A stretch of DNA of 46,679 nucleotides from Saprospiraceae bacterium (lineage in GTDB: Bacteria > Bacteroidota > Bacteroidia > Chitinophagales > Saprospiraceae): positions 32,734-79,412 of the forward strand of contig JAKVCV010000019.1 of the NCBI GenBank assembly GCA_022448945.1, given 5' to 3'. Both the position numbers and the translations under genes were made by a program. Below the pieces are notes generated by a model. The model was not told the origin of the DNA. It saw nothing but the letters and a program-made list of their open reading frames with translations, and made no database searches. Shown here one piece after another: positions 1-7,781 of this stretch (positions are counted from its first letter, which is position 1; the number at the start of each line of letters is the position of its first letter).

Positions 1-885
1 ATAATTGAAACGGGCTTGGATATTGCCAATGCTAATACAATTATTATTAATAATGCACATCATTTTGGTTTGAGTGACCTTCATCAGCTAAGGGGAAGAG
101 TAGGCAGGTCAAATAAAAAAGCATATTGTTATTTATTATCTCCTCCAATGTCAACATTAACTCCTGATGCTAGAAAAAGGTTAAAAACCGTTGAGCAGTT
201 TTCAGAGTTAGGAAGTGGTTTTAATATTGCTATGAAAGATTTGGATATTAGAGGAGCAGGTAATTTGTTGGGTGGAGAGCAAAGTGGTTTTGTTATGAAT
301 ATGGGCTATGAAACATATCAAAAAATATTAAATGAGGCTATTCAGGAACTAAAAGAAACAGATTATAAAGATCTCTTTAAAGAGGAGATGGAGAAAAAAA
401 GAGAATTTGTTAGGGATGTAAATGTAGAGTCTGATTTAGATCTTATGATTCCTGATGAATATGTATCTAGTATCCAGGAACGTCTTGCATTGTATCAAGA
501 ATTAAATAAAGCCAAAAATGAAGAGGATATTTCTAAGTTTTCGCATATGATCGAAGATCGATTTGGGAAAATTCCTAAAGCAGTTAATAACTTGTTTGAA
601 GCAATAAGGATTAGGTGGTGTGCAAAAGGATTGGGATTTGAACGGATTATGCTTAAAAATAAAAAATTGAGATGTTATTTCATTGGTGATCAGCAGTCAA
701 GTTTTTTTGATAGTGATTTTTTTAAGGCATTAATTGTTCAAATACAAAAGGAAAGTGATCACCGTTTTTATTTGAAGCAAACGCCAAGGTATTTGTTACT
801 TGTATCTGAAAATGTTCAAAACCTAGAGCAGGTCACTAAAATATTAAAGAATTTAGAAGCGAATGTAGTTGGACTCGTCAATTAA
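1..885 (+). CDS. mfd: Transcription-repair coupling factor Mfd, C-terminal part (5' truncated by window edge)
   Basis: The reading frame is open from base 1 (IIETGLDIANAN...), so this is the end of a longer gene. Mfd is the ATP-dependent translocase that removes stalled RNA polymerase and recruits UvrA. Visible here is the last helicase motif of the RecG-like translocation module (HQLRGRVGRSNKKAYCY, about 23 codons in), then the GAGNLLGGEQSGF segment, then the TRCF C-terminal domain (about residues 140-250 of the visible part) that masks UvrA binding in the resting protein. All of this matches the family closely. The TTG at 16 is only the first possible start in the fragment and not the true start. 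A strong bidirectional hairpin follows the stop. Confidence 0.95.
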   Translation: MIETGLDIANANTIIINNAHHFGLSDLHQLRGRVGRSNKKAYCYLLSPPMSTLTPDARKRLKTVEQFSELGSGFNIAMKDLDIRGAGNLLGGEQSGFVMNMGYETYQKILNEAIQELKETDYKDLFKEEMEKKREFVRDVNVESDLDLMIPDEYVSSIQERLALYQELNKAKNEEDISKFSHMIEDRFGKIPKAVNNLFEAIRIRWCAKGLGFERIMLKNKKLRCYFIGDQQSSFFDSDFFKALIVQIQKESDHRFYLKQTPRYLLLVSENVQNLEQVTKILKNLEANVVGLVN

Positions 886-903
886 TGCCCCTTCAATGTT
901 AAA

Positions 904-937
904 AAAGCCCCTTTAAAATGTACTTTAAAGGGGCTTT
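904..937. terminator. Bidirectional intrinsic terminator between mfd and the M43 protease gene
   Basis: A perfect 14-bp inverted repeat (arms 904-917 and 924-937, loop 918-923) lies between two convergent stop codons, at 885 (plus) and 951 (minus). The arms start with AAA and end with TTT, and six A residues at 901-906 give a T-run for minus-strand transcripts, so it can serve both genes. Confidence 0.8.
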
Positions 938-950
938 GTAATTATTGTAT

Positions 951-2675
951 TTATTTTATCAGTTTTATTTTTTTGTATAAATCTTTGTTCGAACGGGTTA
1001 TTTTTAAGAAGTATACACCAGAAGGTAGTTTTTTAGTGTCAATAGCGAATTCAATTGAATTGGATGGTACAATTAGTTCATGTAAAACTTGAACACCCCA
1101 TAAATTATGTATTGATATTTTCGTTGTTTTATGAAAAGGTGGCATCTTTATTCTTAGTGTTTCATTTGCAGGATTTGGATAAATTGTAATGTTCTCATCA
1201 TTAATGTTTTGAATATTGACCGAAGGGTTGCTGCTTAAGCAAATATCAAAATTGTGACTAGCTAATGAATCATTTGAATAGATTCTTAAAAGGTATGTAT
1301 TGCCGTTAATTAGGTTTGAAAAAGTAGTATCTGTTCCGGTACCACAGAGTAAACTGTTTAGGTTTTGACAGTCATCTTCAAATAGTTCATAAACTAAAGT
1401 TGAGTTCATTCCAGAAACGGTCAAAACATTAGTGATTTCTAGATTAATATCACTAGAAATTGCTTCGAATCGAAACCATATATCATGGTCTGATGCAGAA
1501 CCACATCCATTTAAATAAGATGGGTTTGCTCCAACAGTTGAAGCAGACGTATAATTTAAGCAGTTGTTATTTGTTTGAACTTGTAATAAATTTGCTTGAC
1601 TAATGTTGTCGTTATTAGGGGGCGAAATAAAATTAGAGTTAAGTATAAGTCCGTTTCTTGTTCCTCCTGTTCCTAAAAGCCCACGCATCAGGTTAGATTG
1701 GCCAATAGTAAAGGTGTTCATGCAATCTTCAGAAGCATAGTCCATGAAATTTTCAATCATGTCTGGTAAATCGCCTAGCTGTGCAGTATCACATGTGTTT
1801 ACAAGTGTGTCGCAAATGAAATTAGCATTTAATCCTGCATTCGGAGTATCTGATATTCCATCATCATCTGTACAATTAGGAATTCCAAGAAAAGTTAACA
1901 AACCATCTCCCCAAATATGGCGCAATCCCAAATAGTGTCCTATTTCATGAGTAGCTGTTCTCCCTTGTGTAATTATAGTTGTATTTCCTTGTGTTATTGA
2001 ACCAGATGCTCCTACTACTCTATAGTCTAATACTACACCTTCTAATCCTTTGCTAGGGGCTTCTGCGCCAGAAGGCCAATTGCTAAGATTTGCAGGAGGG
2101 TATGCAAATCCAAGAATCCCAGAACTACCTAAATTGCAAATCCAAATATTTAGAAATTTTTCGGTATCGAAGGGTGCACTCCCCCCAAAGCAGTCCTGTT
2201 TGACTCTATCAGTAATAGACATGTCAGGAATTATTCCGGTTGAATAAAACACTTCATTTGTTTGTATTCTGATGATACTATCTAATCTGAAATTAATTTG
2301 GGGATTTCCACTAACAGATAAAAAAATATTTCTCAGGTTTGAAGTGTCTGGGTTAAGTTTTTGATAATCCTGATTAAGAATATTGATTTGTTCTATTATA
2401 GTTGCTGAATCTATGTTCTCTATCGGATTTTTCCAGACTATATGTATAATTACAGGAATAGTATAAGTTGTTCTTAGATGTTGCGTGTTTTCACTATTGA
2501 TTTGTGCATATTTGAAACTTAGTTCTACAGCGTTTTTGAAACCTGGGAATTTGTTTTCCATGCTTTTGATACCATGTTCATACCCACATGGAATTCCGTT
2601 ATGGAAATGACTTTGACTAATTGCTACATTCAAAGATATATAAGTGATTAATATAGTGCTTAACAATGTTTTCAT
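951..2675 (-). CDS. Secreted M43 (pappalysin-like) zinc metalloprotease with T9SS type A sorting domain
   Basis: This is a predicted secreted protease of 574 residues. A signal peptide covers about residues 1-20 (ends AISQS). The protease domain spans about 70-345 and has the extended zinc motif HEIGHYLGLRH at 243-253, with a downstream Met-turn candidate NFMDYASEDCM around 309-319; both are typical of the M43B/pappalysin group. Cysteines at 268, 289, 295 and 319 could form disulfides. A middle beta-rich region (about 360-485, DHDIWFRF...) looks like a PPC-type or similar accessory domain. The C-terminus (about 497-574, IYPNPANETLRI...GVYFLKI...KKIKLIK) is a type A sorting domain for T9SS export and cell-surface attachment or release. 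It is transcribed alone towards the shared terminator at 904-937. Confidence 0.88.
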   Translation of the reverse strand: MKTLLSTILITYISLNVAISQSHFHNGIPCGYEHGIKSMENKFPGFKNAVELSFKYAQINSENTQHLRTTYTIPVIIHIVWKNPIENIDSATIIEQINILNQDYQKLNPDTSNLRNIFLSVSGNPQINFRLDSIIRIQTNEVFYSTGIIPDMSITDRVKQDCFGGSAPFDTEKFLNIWICNLGSSGILGFAYPPANLSNWPSGAEAPSKGLEGVVLDYRVVGASGSITQGNTTIITQGRTATHEIGHYLGLRHIWGDGLLTFLGIPNCTDDDGISDTPNAGLNANFICDTLVNTCDTAQLGDLPDMIENFMDYASEDCMNTFTIGQSNLMRGLLGTGGTRNGLILNSNFISPPNNDNISQANLLQVQTNNNCLNYTSASTVGANPSYLNGCGSASDHDIWFRFEAISSDINLEITNVLTVSGMNSTLVYELFEDDCQNLNSLLCGTGTDTTFSNLINGNTYLLRIYSNDSLASHNFDICLSSNPSVNIQNINDENITIYPNPANETLRIKMPPFHKTTKISIHNLWGVQVLHELIVPSNSIEFAIDTKKLPSGVYFLKITRSNKDLYKKIKLIK

Positions 2676-2723
2676 ATGTTGCTATAGATTTTGTATTTTA
2701 TAATGGTCTAAATATACATAAAA

Positions 2724-2753
2724 AAAGCGTTTTAGAGATATCTAAAACGCTTT
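2724..2753 (-). terminator. Intrinsic terminator of the tRNA-Phe unit
   Basis: A perfect 13-bp inverted repeat (arms 2724-2736 and 2741-2753, GATA loop) is followed on the minus strand by a T-run (A-run at 2721-2726 on plus). It begins two bases beyond the tRNA 3' end. Confidence 0.8.
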
Positions 2754-2754
2754 G

Positions 2755-2827
2755 TGGCTTCTGGCAGACTCGAACTGCCGACACACGGATTTTCAGTCCG
2801 ATGCTCTACCAACTGAGCTAAGAAGCC
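2755..2827 (-). tRNA. tRNA-Phe (anticodon GAA)
   Basis: Read on the minus strand, 73 nt fold as a standard cloverleaf. The acceptor GGCTTCT pairs with AGAAGCC; the D-arm contains AGCTCAGTTGGTAGAGC; the anticodon arm is GGACTGAAAATCC with anticodon GAA; the T-arm is CTGCCAGA side/GTTCGAGTC loop; the discriminator is A. The 3' CCA is not encoded (the next bases are C-A-A). A promoter and a terminator flank it closely, so it is a single-gene transcription unit. Confidence 0.96.
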
Positions 2828-2849
2828 AGGCTTTATTTTTAAAGCGACA

Positions 2850-2882
2850 CAAATATACGTTAACTGTATCTTGAATTCCAAA
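2850..2882 (-). promoter_or_regulatory. Bacteroidota-type promoter of tRNA-Phe
   Basis: On the minus strand, TTTG (2879-2882) is separated by 21 nt from TATATTTG (2850-2857). This is a full match to the TTTG...TAnnTTTG consensus of the Bacteroidota primary sigma factor. The predicted start of transcription is about 15 nt upstream of the mature tRNA 5' end at 2827. Confidence 0.6.
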
Positions 2883-2924
2883 TTATACTAAAAAAAGTTG
2901 CTAAATTTTTCTTGAAATTTCTAA

Positions 2925-3734
2925 TTATTTTTTCTGAAATCCAATAATTTGTATTTCATCAGAATATCTTAGATAAAGTTGTTCCTGTGCAATACAAAGT
3001 TGTTTTAATTCATCTTGTATGACAGGTAGTTTTATTTCCTGTGTTAGAAAAGAGCGCAAGTGATAAGTGTTGAACGATTTGTTTTTTACATAGAAAATCT
3101 GGCCTTCATAAAATTGAAAATAATCAATTTCTTTAATGTCTATTGTTTTGATGTAATTGCTGAATACATCAAAAACAAGAATACCAATATTTGGAGAGTT
3201 GAGATATACTTTTGTTTCAAATTCTATTATTCGATTCGGCATCAATTCTTCTGAAATAAGTAGGTTGAGGTCTGCACTTTCCAATAGGATCTCGTTTTGG
3301 TTATTGACCTTTTTTAAGGTGTAGGCATTGTTTTCAAATAACCAGATATTATTATCAGATGCAGTACAGAGAGCTTGAATTTGTGGAATATCAAGATCTG
3401 AAAAATCATTGCGTTGAATTTCACTTAGAGTTCTGTCCAGAAAAACTACAGTTGCGTAATCATTATAATAAACCAAAATACGGAATGGGTTGCTGATGTC
3501 AATAAAAGAAATTTCTCCCAAACGATTTTCGTTGAACTGACAAATGAAATTGCCATCAGGAGTGTATTTTAACAATGTATGGTCGCCTACAATTAGGTAT
3601 AATTGTTTCATTTTGTCAACTTCCATCCATCGCGCCTCTTTATTTAAAGTTTTTATAGTAGAGAAGTTAAACTCCTGAGCGGACAAACAATAGTAAGAGG
3701 ATAGAAAAATAAGAAACAATAATAATCTATACAT
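2925..3734 (-). CDS. Hypothetical exported protein, beta-propeller-like
   Basis: A 269-residue protein with a clear signal peptide (MYRLLLFLIFLSSYYCLSAQ, cleavage near residue 20). The rest is rich in short beta-strand-like stretches with repeating hydrophobic/polar alternation (for example QLYLIVGDHTLLKYTPDG, IWLFENNAYTLKKV, NIGILVFDVFSNYIKTI). This suggests an NHL/six-bladed-propeller type fold, probably periplasmic. No catalytic motif is visible. It starts 6 bp after the stop of the lpxH-like gene, so the two are almost certainly co-transcribed, and a link to envelope biogenesis is an inference from that pairing only. Confidence 0.75.
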   Translation of the reverse strand: MYRLLLFLIFLSSYYCLSAQEFNFSTIKTLNKEARWMEVDKMKQLYLIVGDHTLLKYTPDGNFICQFNENRLGEISFIDISNPFRILVYYNDYATVVFLDRTLSEIQRNDFSDLDIPQIQALCTASDNNIWLFENNAYTLKKVNNQNEILLESADLNLLISEELMPNRIIEFETKVYLNSPNIGILVFDVFSNYIKTIDIKEIDYFQFYEGQIFYVKNKSFNTYHLRSFLTQEIKLPVIQDELKQLCIAQEQLYLRYSDEIQIIGFQKK

Positions 3735-3740
3735 TTTAAA

Positions 3741-4517
3741 TTAATGTTTTATTGAGTTGTCATCAAAATCAGCGTTTTCAAATGCTTTTAGTTTTAGTTC
3801 AGTACCATCAAATTCTACGAAAGTATAGAATTTAAACCAATCTCCAAGGTTGATATATCGACTATGTTTATTGTCAAGGAGGATATCAAGTGGCAGATGA
3901 CGATGACCGAATATAAAGTAATCTATGTGAGGCTGTTTTTTAAGTTTATAATTTGAGTATTGCAACAACCATTCCTTTTCTGGTCCAAGGTAATAATCAG
4001 GTTCAGTTTGAGCATCTCTACTTTTTGAAGAAGAAAAGTTTGCAATTTTTATCCCTATATCCGGATGAATCCACCTGAATATCCATTGGCAAAAACGATT
4101 GGTAAATATTTTTCTTAGTCGTTTATAACCATAATCTTTCGGTCCAAGACCATCGCCATGTCCAATAAAAAAATGTTTCCCTATTAATTCAATTTCCAGA
4201 GGATTGTGATGTATCGTAACTCCGAGTTCAGTTGATAAGTAATCAAACATCCATAAGTCATGGTTGCCAACAAAAATATGAATATCAATGCCTTTGTCTT
4301 GAAGTTCAGCTATTTTACCTAATAATCTGACAAAGCCCTTAGGCACTACTGTTTTGTATTCAAACCAAAAGTCAAAAACATCTCCTACTAAAAATATTGC
4401 TTGTGCATCTTCTTCGATAGACTTTAGCCAACGTAAAATTCTTCGTTCTCTATCTTCACTTTCTGCTTTGCTTGGTGAACCCAGATGAAAGTCAGATGCA
4501 AAGTAAATTTTTTTCAT
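3741..4517 (-). CDS. lpxH: UDP-2,3-diacylglucosamine diphosphatase (LpxH-type metallophosphoesterase)
   Basis: A 258-residue calcineurin-like phosphoesterase that would cleave UDP-2,3-diacylglucosamine to lipid X in lipid A synthesis, at the inner face of the cytoplasmic membrane. The metal-binding motifs are in order: D9-x-H11 (SDFHLG), GD46 (LVGDVFDFW), GNHD 84-87, GHGDG (H120) and GHRH (H205, H207). The FDFWFEY segment after motif II and the aromatic/basic stretch at about 128-150 (YKRLRKIFTNRFCQWIFRW) are typical of the Bacteroidota LpxH group. It is the first gene of a two-gene minus-strand operon with the propeller-like protein. Assignment to LpxH and not to another member of the superfamily rests on overall resemblance. 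Confidence 0.85.
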   Translation of the reverse strand: MKKIYFASDFHLGSPSKAESEDRERRILRWLKSIEEDAQAIFLVGDVFDFWFEYKTVVPKGFVRLLGKIAELQDKGIDIHIFVGNHDLWMFDYLSTELGVTIHHNPLEIELIGKHFFIGHGDGLGPKDYGYKRLRKIFTNRFCQWIFRWIHPDIGIKIANFSSSKSRDAQTEPDYYLGPEKEWLLQYSNYKLKKQPHIDYFIFGHRHLPLDILLDNKHSRYINLGDWFKFYTFVEFDGTELKLKAFENADFDDNSIKH

Positions 4518-5138
4518 TGGTAATAAGGTTTAGAAGTTCGAAGTACATTGAATTATTTCTCAATCTATCTAAGATGATACTTTTCAATTACAAATTGAAA
4601 TTTTAGGCAAATTCAATAAAAATTACTTTTTAAACTAATAAAACCTGTTATAATATAATTTAATGATAAATAAAAGAAAGTTAAGTAAGGAGTTGTAAAG
4701 ACTGATTTGCAATATCAATCAACAATTCTACACGCATAAATGTAAATAATTTCTATATTATTTTGCACTTAATATTTTCTTGTATTACTTTTGCAGAACA
4801 TATGACTTAGACTTGCTGTTTAGTCTCTTTATGTTAAATGATTGTGAAGGGTTTTTAAATTATATAAATAAAATTTACATATGGGGTAACAAAAACAGAT
4901 TTTAAATCGTAAATGGTGTACAACGATTTAGAAAACAAACCCATTGTAAGCTTATTGAAAGTTGTTTAATAATTAGTATCAATTTAAATTTAGGATTTTA
5001 GAATTCCACATATATGGTTGATTTTGAGTCTTAATGGTACTAAATTTTAAGTATGTTATAAATTACTAGAAATAACTTTTCCCGAGTTTGTTTCCCCCTA
5101 GTGATCGTTAAATGGGAATAGTATATGCTTGAATTATT
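4518..5138. other. 621-bp intergenic region between divergent genes
   Basis: No convincing gene is present on either strand. The region is very AT-rich. It holds a good Bacteroidota-type promoter pointing right (4762-4793). Downstream is an 8-bp perfect inverted repeat TAAATCGT/ACGATTTA (4903-4910 and 4923-4930, 12-nt loop) inside what would be an unusually long leader of about 340 nt before the next start codon. Confidence 0.5.
4762..4793 (+). promoter_or_regulatory. Candidate promoter for the membrane-protein gene at 5139
   Basis: TTTG (4762-4765), a 20-nt spacer, then TACTTTTG (4786-4793). Both elements match the Bacteroidota consensus exactly. The nearest downstream gene on this strand starts at 5139, so the transcript would carry a long 5' leader, unless it serves an unrecognised short RNA. 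Confidence 0.4.
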
Positions 5139-6113
5139 ATGATAATTGAAAGTAGCAAATCTCAAATTCACATTATTGGTGTATTAATCTGTATTTCAAC
5201 GCTAATTGTTTGTTCAGCGATGTATCTTGGTTTTCAAAATATAGACATTTTGGTGAAATACGCTTTGCAGATTATGCTTTTGTTTATAGTTTTTGGGTTT
5301 TTTGGATATTTTTATCGGGCGAATTCGGTTATTCTAATTAATTTTCTTGCCTGTATACTGCTATGTATTTTTCTTAAACAGTCTAAATATAGTAGTTCTA
5401 CATTTTTAACTGATGATCAAGAAGTCAAGTTACGTGTTGCTCATATTGTTCTTGACGATCAAAAAAGCATTTCAAGATTTGGGAGCGGTTGGCAACTACT
5501 AAATGCTGATTTTGTGTCAATTCAGGCTAATATTGAACCTTCTCAAGAGAATCAAATGATAAAAAGGTTGACAAAACGATTGCCTTATTGGGAAAAAACA
5601 ATTTCTAATGATGATGTGTCAATGTATGTTTTTTCTGCCTATGAATTGAGAGAACTAGATACCTTAGCATTTAGATATAAAAAAAATTATAGTCTAGTTG
5701 GGAAATTGTTTATTGATAGCTTATATAGTGAGATTTCTTTTCTAAGTACTAGGATTCCACTTGTAGAAGATGAAAGAGATGAAATTAAAAACCATTTAGC
5801 GCATCTTAGTGATTATATCAAAAAAAATTGTGATGGCCATTTATTAGCTTTAAGTGCCTCTCAATTATCATCTTGGGCACCAGAAGTAAGAGCTTTCAAG
5901 ACTTTACATATGTTGCGTGATAGTCAATCAAATAACAAGATTTCAACAAAGAGAGAGCATATTTTTTACTCAAAAAAATTAATTTGCTCTGAGTATTCTG
6001 AAATCTATAATGGGAATGGTATTATTGCTACTTATCAAATGATAAACCCCAATTTAAAAACTGCTCAAAGTTCAACCATCTCTTCTTCTTTTGCTGAACA
6101 ACTAGCATTATAG
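5139..6113 (+). CDS. Membrane-anchored, apparently inactive endonuclease/exonuclease/phosphatase (EEP) homologue
   Basis: A 324-residue protein. The N-terminal part has three hydrophobic segments (about 10-30, 40-57, 62-79). The soluble part (about 95-290) follows the layout of membrane-anchored EEP-family proteins of Bacteroidota: RVAHIVL where these have the FN motif, ADFVSIQAN where they have ADVVSLQE, FLSTRIP where they have TTHxxP, LALSASQLSSWAP where they have xxGDFNxxPWSP, and REHIFYSKKL where they have IDHIFxS. The scaffold residues (SW-P, R-F, D, HIFYS) are kept, while the metal-binding and catalytic residues (N, E of QE, H, D/N of GDFN, D of DH) are all replaced. Catalysis by the usual mechanism therefore looks impossible. 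The assignment comes from recognising motif order, not from a search. Confidence 0.6.
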   Translation: MIIESSKSQIHIIGVLICISTLIVCSAMYLGFQNIDILVKYALQIMLLFIVFGFFGYFYRANSVILINFLACILLCIFLKQSKYSSSTFLTDDQEVKLRVAHIVLDDQKSISRFGSGWQLLNADFVSIQANIEPSQENQMIKRLTKRLPYWEKTISNDDVSMYVFSAYELRELDTLAFRYKKNYSLVGKLFIDSLYSEISFLSTRIPLVEDERDEIKNHLAHLSDYIKKNCDGHLLALSASQLSSWAPEVRAFKTLHMLRDSQSNNKISTKREHIFYSKKLICSEYSEIYNGNGIIATYQMINPNLKTAQSSTISSSFAEQLAL

Positions 6114-6346
6114 TTTTTTATTAATTTTTACATCAATCCATTTTGATTTTTACTACACGGTTGGGGAAAAGTAATTAGCTATTACTTCATGTAAAAATAT
6201 AGTCTCTACCTTATTTATTATCACCAGCAATTCAAAAACACTAATAAATTTAAGAAAAAGATGTATAATTGCATTTTAATTTCTATTGGGCTTCGTTAGT
6301 TGTTTAATTATAGAAAAAAGCTCTTAAACTTGTTACTGATTAATTT

Positions 6347-6805
6347 ATGACACAAATGCAAGTGGTATCTTCAAAATGGACATTATCACTAAAACTATTA
6401 TTACCTGCTTTTTTGTTGTCTTTTGGGGTAGGGGCATTAATTATTTTCTTTACACTACCATTAGATGGAATAGCTGAACCATTTAGTCCATTAACGGCAA
6501 AGTTTTTAATGTTTTCTTTTTTCATATCTTTTGTATGCCTTTATTATATAGTATTCTGTAATATAAAATGGGTAGCTATGGATAATGAATATATGTATAT
6601 ATCTAATTTTTTTAAATCCTATCAGTATACATATGATAGTGTTGCAAAAGTAGAGGAAAGAAGGATGTTGATTTGGAATAAAGTAACTATATACTTTCAC
6701 GAAAATGGTGAATTTGGCTCCAATATTGTATTTTTTGGCAGCTATTTTTGGCATTATTATCTAAAAAAACATCCGAGTATATTAAAACAATTATTGTCAC
6801 AATAA
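6347..6805 (+). CDS. Hypothetical small membrane protein
   Basis: A 152-residue protein with two transmembrane segments (about 14-36 and 52-70), followed by a C-terminal soluble part beginning WVAMDNEYMYISNFFKSYQYTYDSVAKVEE. That strand pattern resembles bacterial PH-like domains, which often sit behind two membrane helices. No enzyme motif is seen. There are two possible start codons three residues apart (6347 and 6356), and neither has a clear ribosome binding site. dapD begins 66 bp downstream on the same strand and may be read from the same message. Confidence 0.7.
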   Translation: MTQMQVVSSKWTLSLKLLLPAFLLSFGVGALIIFFTLPLDGIAEPFSPLTAKFLMFSFFISFVCLYYIVFCNIKWVAMDNEYMYISNFFKSYQYTYDSVAKVEERRMLIWNKVTIYFHENGEFGSNIVFFGSYFWHYYLKKHPSILKQLLSQ

Positions 6806-6871
6806 TAGAATTTATTTAATATTTAATTGAGATAGAATTTGTAATCTTTTACATAAAAAAACATAAACACT

Positions 6872-7687
6872 GTGAAAGCATTAATAGAATTAATTGAAAC
6901 TGCTTGGGAAAACAAGGAATTGTTAAAGGAAGAAAAAACCCAACATGCAATTAGAGAAGTTGTTGATTTATTAGATAAAGGAAATATTCGCGTCGCTGAG
7001 CCAACTGATAACGGATGGCAAGTTAATGAATGGATAAAAAAGGCAGTGGTAATGTATTTCCCTATACAAAAAATGGAAACTATTGAGTTGCCACCATTTG
7101 AGTTTCATGATAAGATTCCCCTTAAAAAAAATTACAAAGAACTAGGTATTCGAGTTGTACCACACGCAATTGCCAGGCATGGTTCGTATCTTGCACCAGG
7201 TGTGATAATGATGCCAGGATACGTAAATATAGGTGCATATGTTGATTCGGGAACTATGGTAGATACATGGGCAACTGTGGGATCTTGTGCTCAAATAGGC
7301 AAAAATGTTCATCTAAGTGGAGGGGTTGGGATAGGAGGTGTTTTAGAGCCTTTACAGGCCGCACCGGTTGTGATTGAAGACAACTGTTTTATTGGTTCTC
7401 GTAGTATAATAGTTGAAGGTGTACTTGTCGAAAGTGAAGCTGTTATAGCCGCTAATGTTACTATTACTCAGTCAACTAAAATAATTGATGTTTCAGGTGT
7501 TAATCCTGTTATTTATAAAGGTCGAGTGCCGTCGCGCTCAGTTGTCATTCCAGGGACTTATAACAAAAAATTTCCTGCAGGTGATTATCAGGTTTCCTGT
7601 GCTTTGATTATTGGAAAAAGGAAAGAAAGCACAAATAAAAAAACTTCTTTAAATATGGCTTTACGCGAATTTGAAGTTGCTGTTTAA
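6872..7687 (+). CDS. dapD: 2,3,4,5-tetrahydropyridine-2,6-dicarboxylate N-succinyltransferase
   Basis: A cytoplasmic enzyme of lysine/diaminopimelate synthesis that succinylates tetrahydrodipicolinate using succinyl-CoA. The 271 residues match the usual length. The N-terminal helical domain (about 1-100) is followed by left-handed beta-helix hexapeptide repeats (about 108-230), with family-typical stretches ARHGSYLAPGVIMMPGYVNI, GSCAQIGKNVHLSGGVGIGG, VIEDNCFIGSRS and VSCALIIGKR. It starts with GTG (6872), which gives exactly the conserved N-terminus. It implies use of the succinylase branch for diaminopimelate. No other dap gene is adjacent. Confidence 0.96.
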   Translation: MKALIELIETAWENKELLKEEKTQHAIREVVDLLDKGNIRVAEPTDNGWQVNEWIKKAVVMYFPIQKMETIELPPFEFHDKIPLKKNYKELGIRVVPHAIARHGSYLAPGVIMMPGYVNIGAYVDSGTMVDTWATVGSCAQIGKNVHLSGGVGIGGVLEPLQAAPVVIEDNCFIGSRSIIVEGVLVESEAVIAANVTITQSTKIIDVSGVNPVIYKGRVPSRSVVIPGTYNKKFPAGDYQVSCALIIGKRKESTNKKTSLNMALREFEVAV

Positions 7688-7781
7688 TCAGATGAGTTTT
7701 AATATTTAAAGATATTTAATCATTTTTTGATATGAAGATATATTTGATCTTAAAGTTCAATTTTTCGTAAAAAACAATTGA

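Noticed and set aside
5139-6113. Competence-type (ComEC-like) membrane nuclease as identity for the 324-residue protein
   Set aside because: Only three N-terminal helices and no metallo-beta-lactamase HxHxDH motif; the motif order fits a degenerate EEP protein better.
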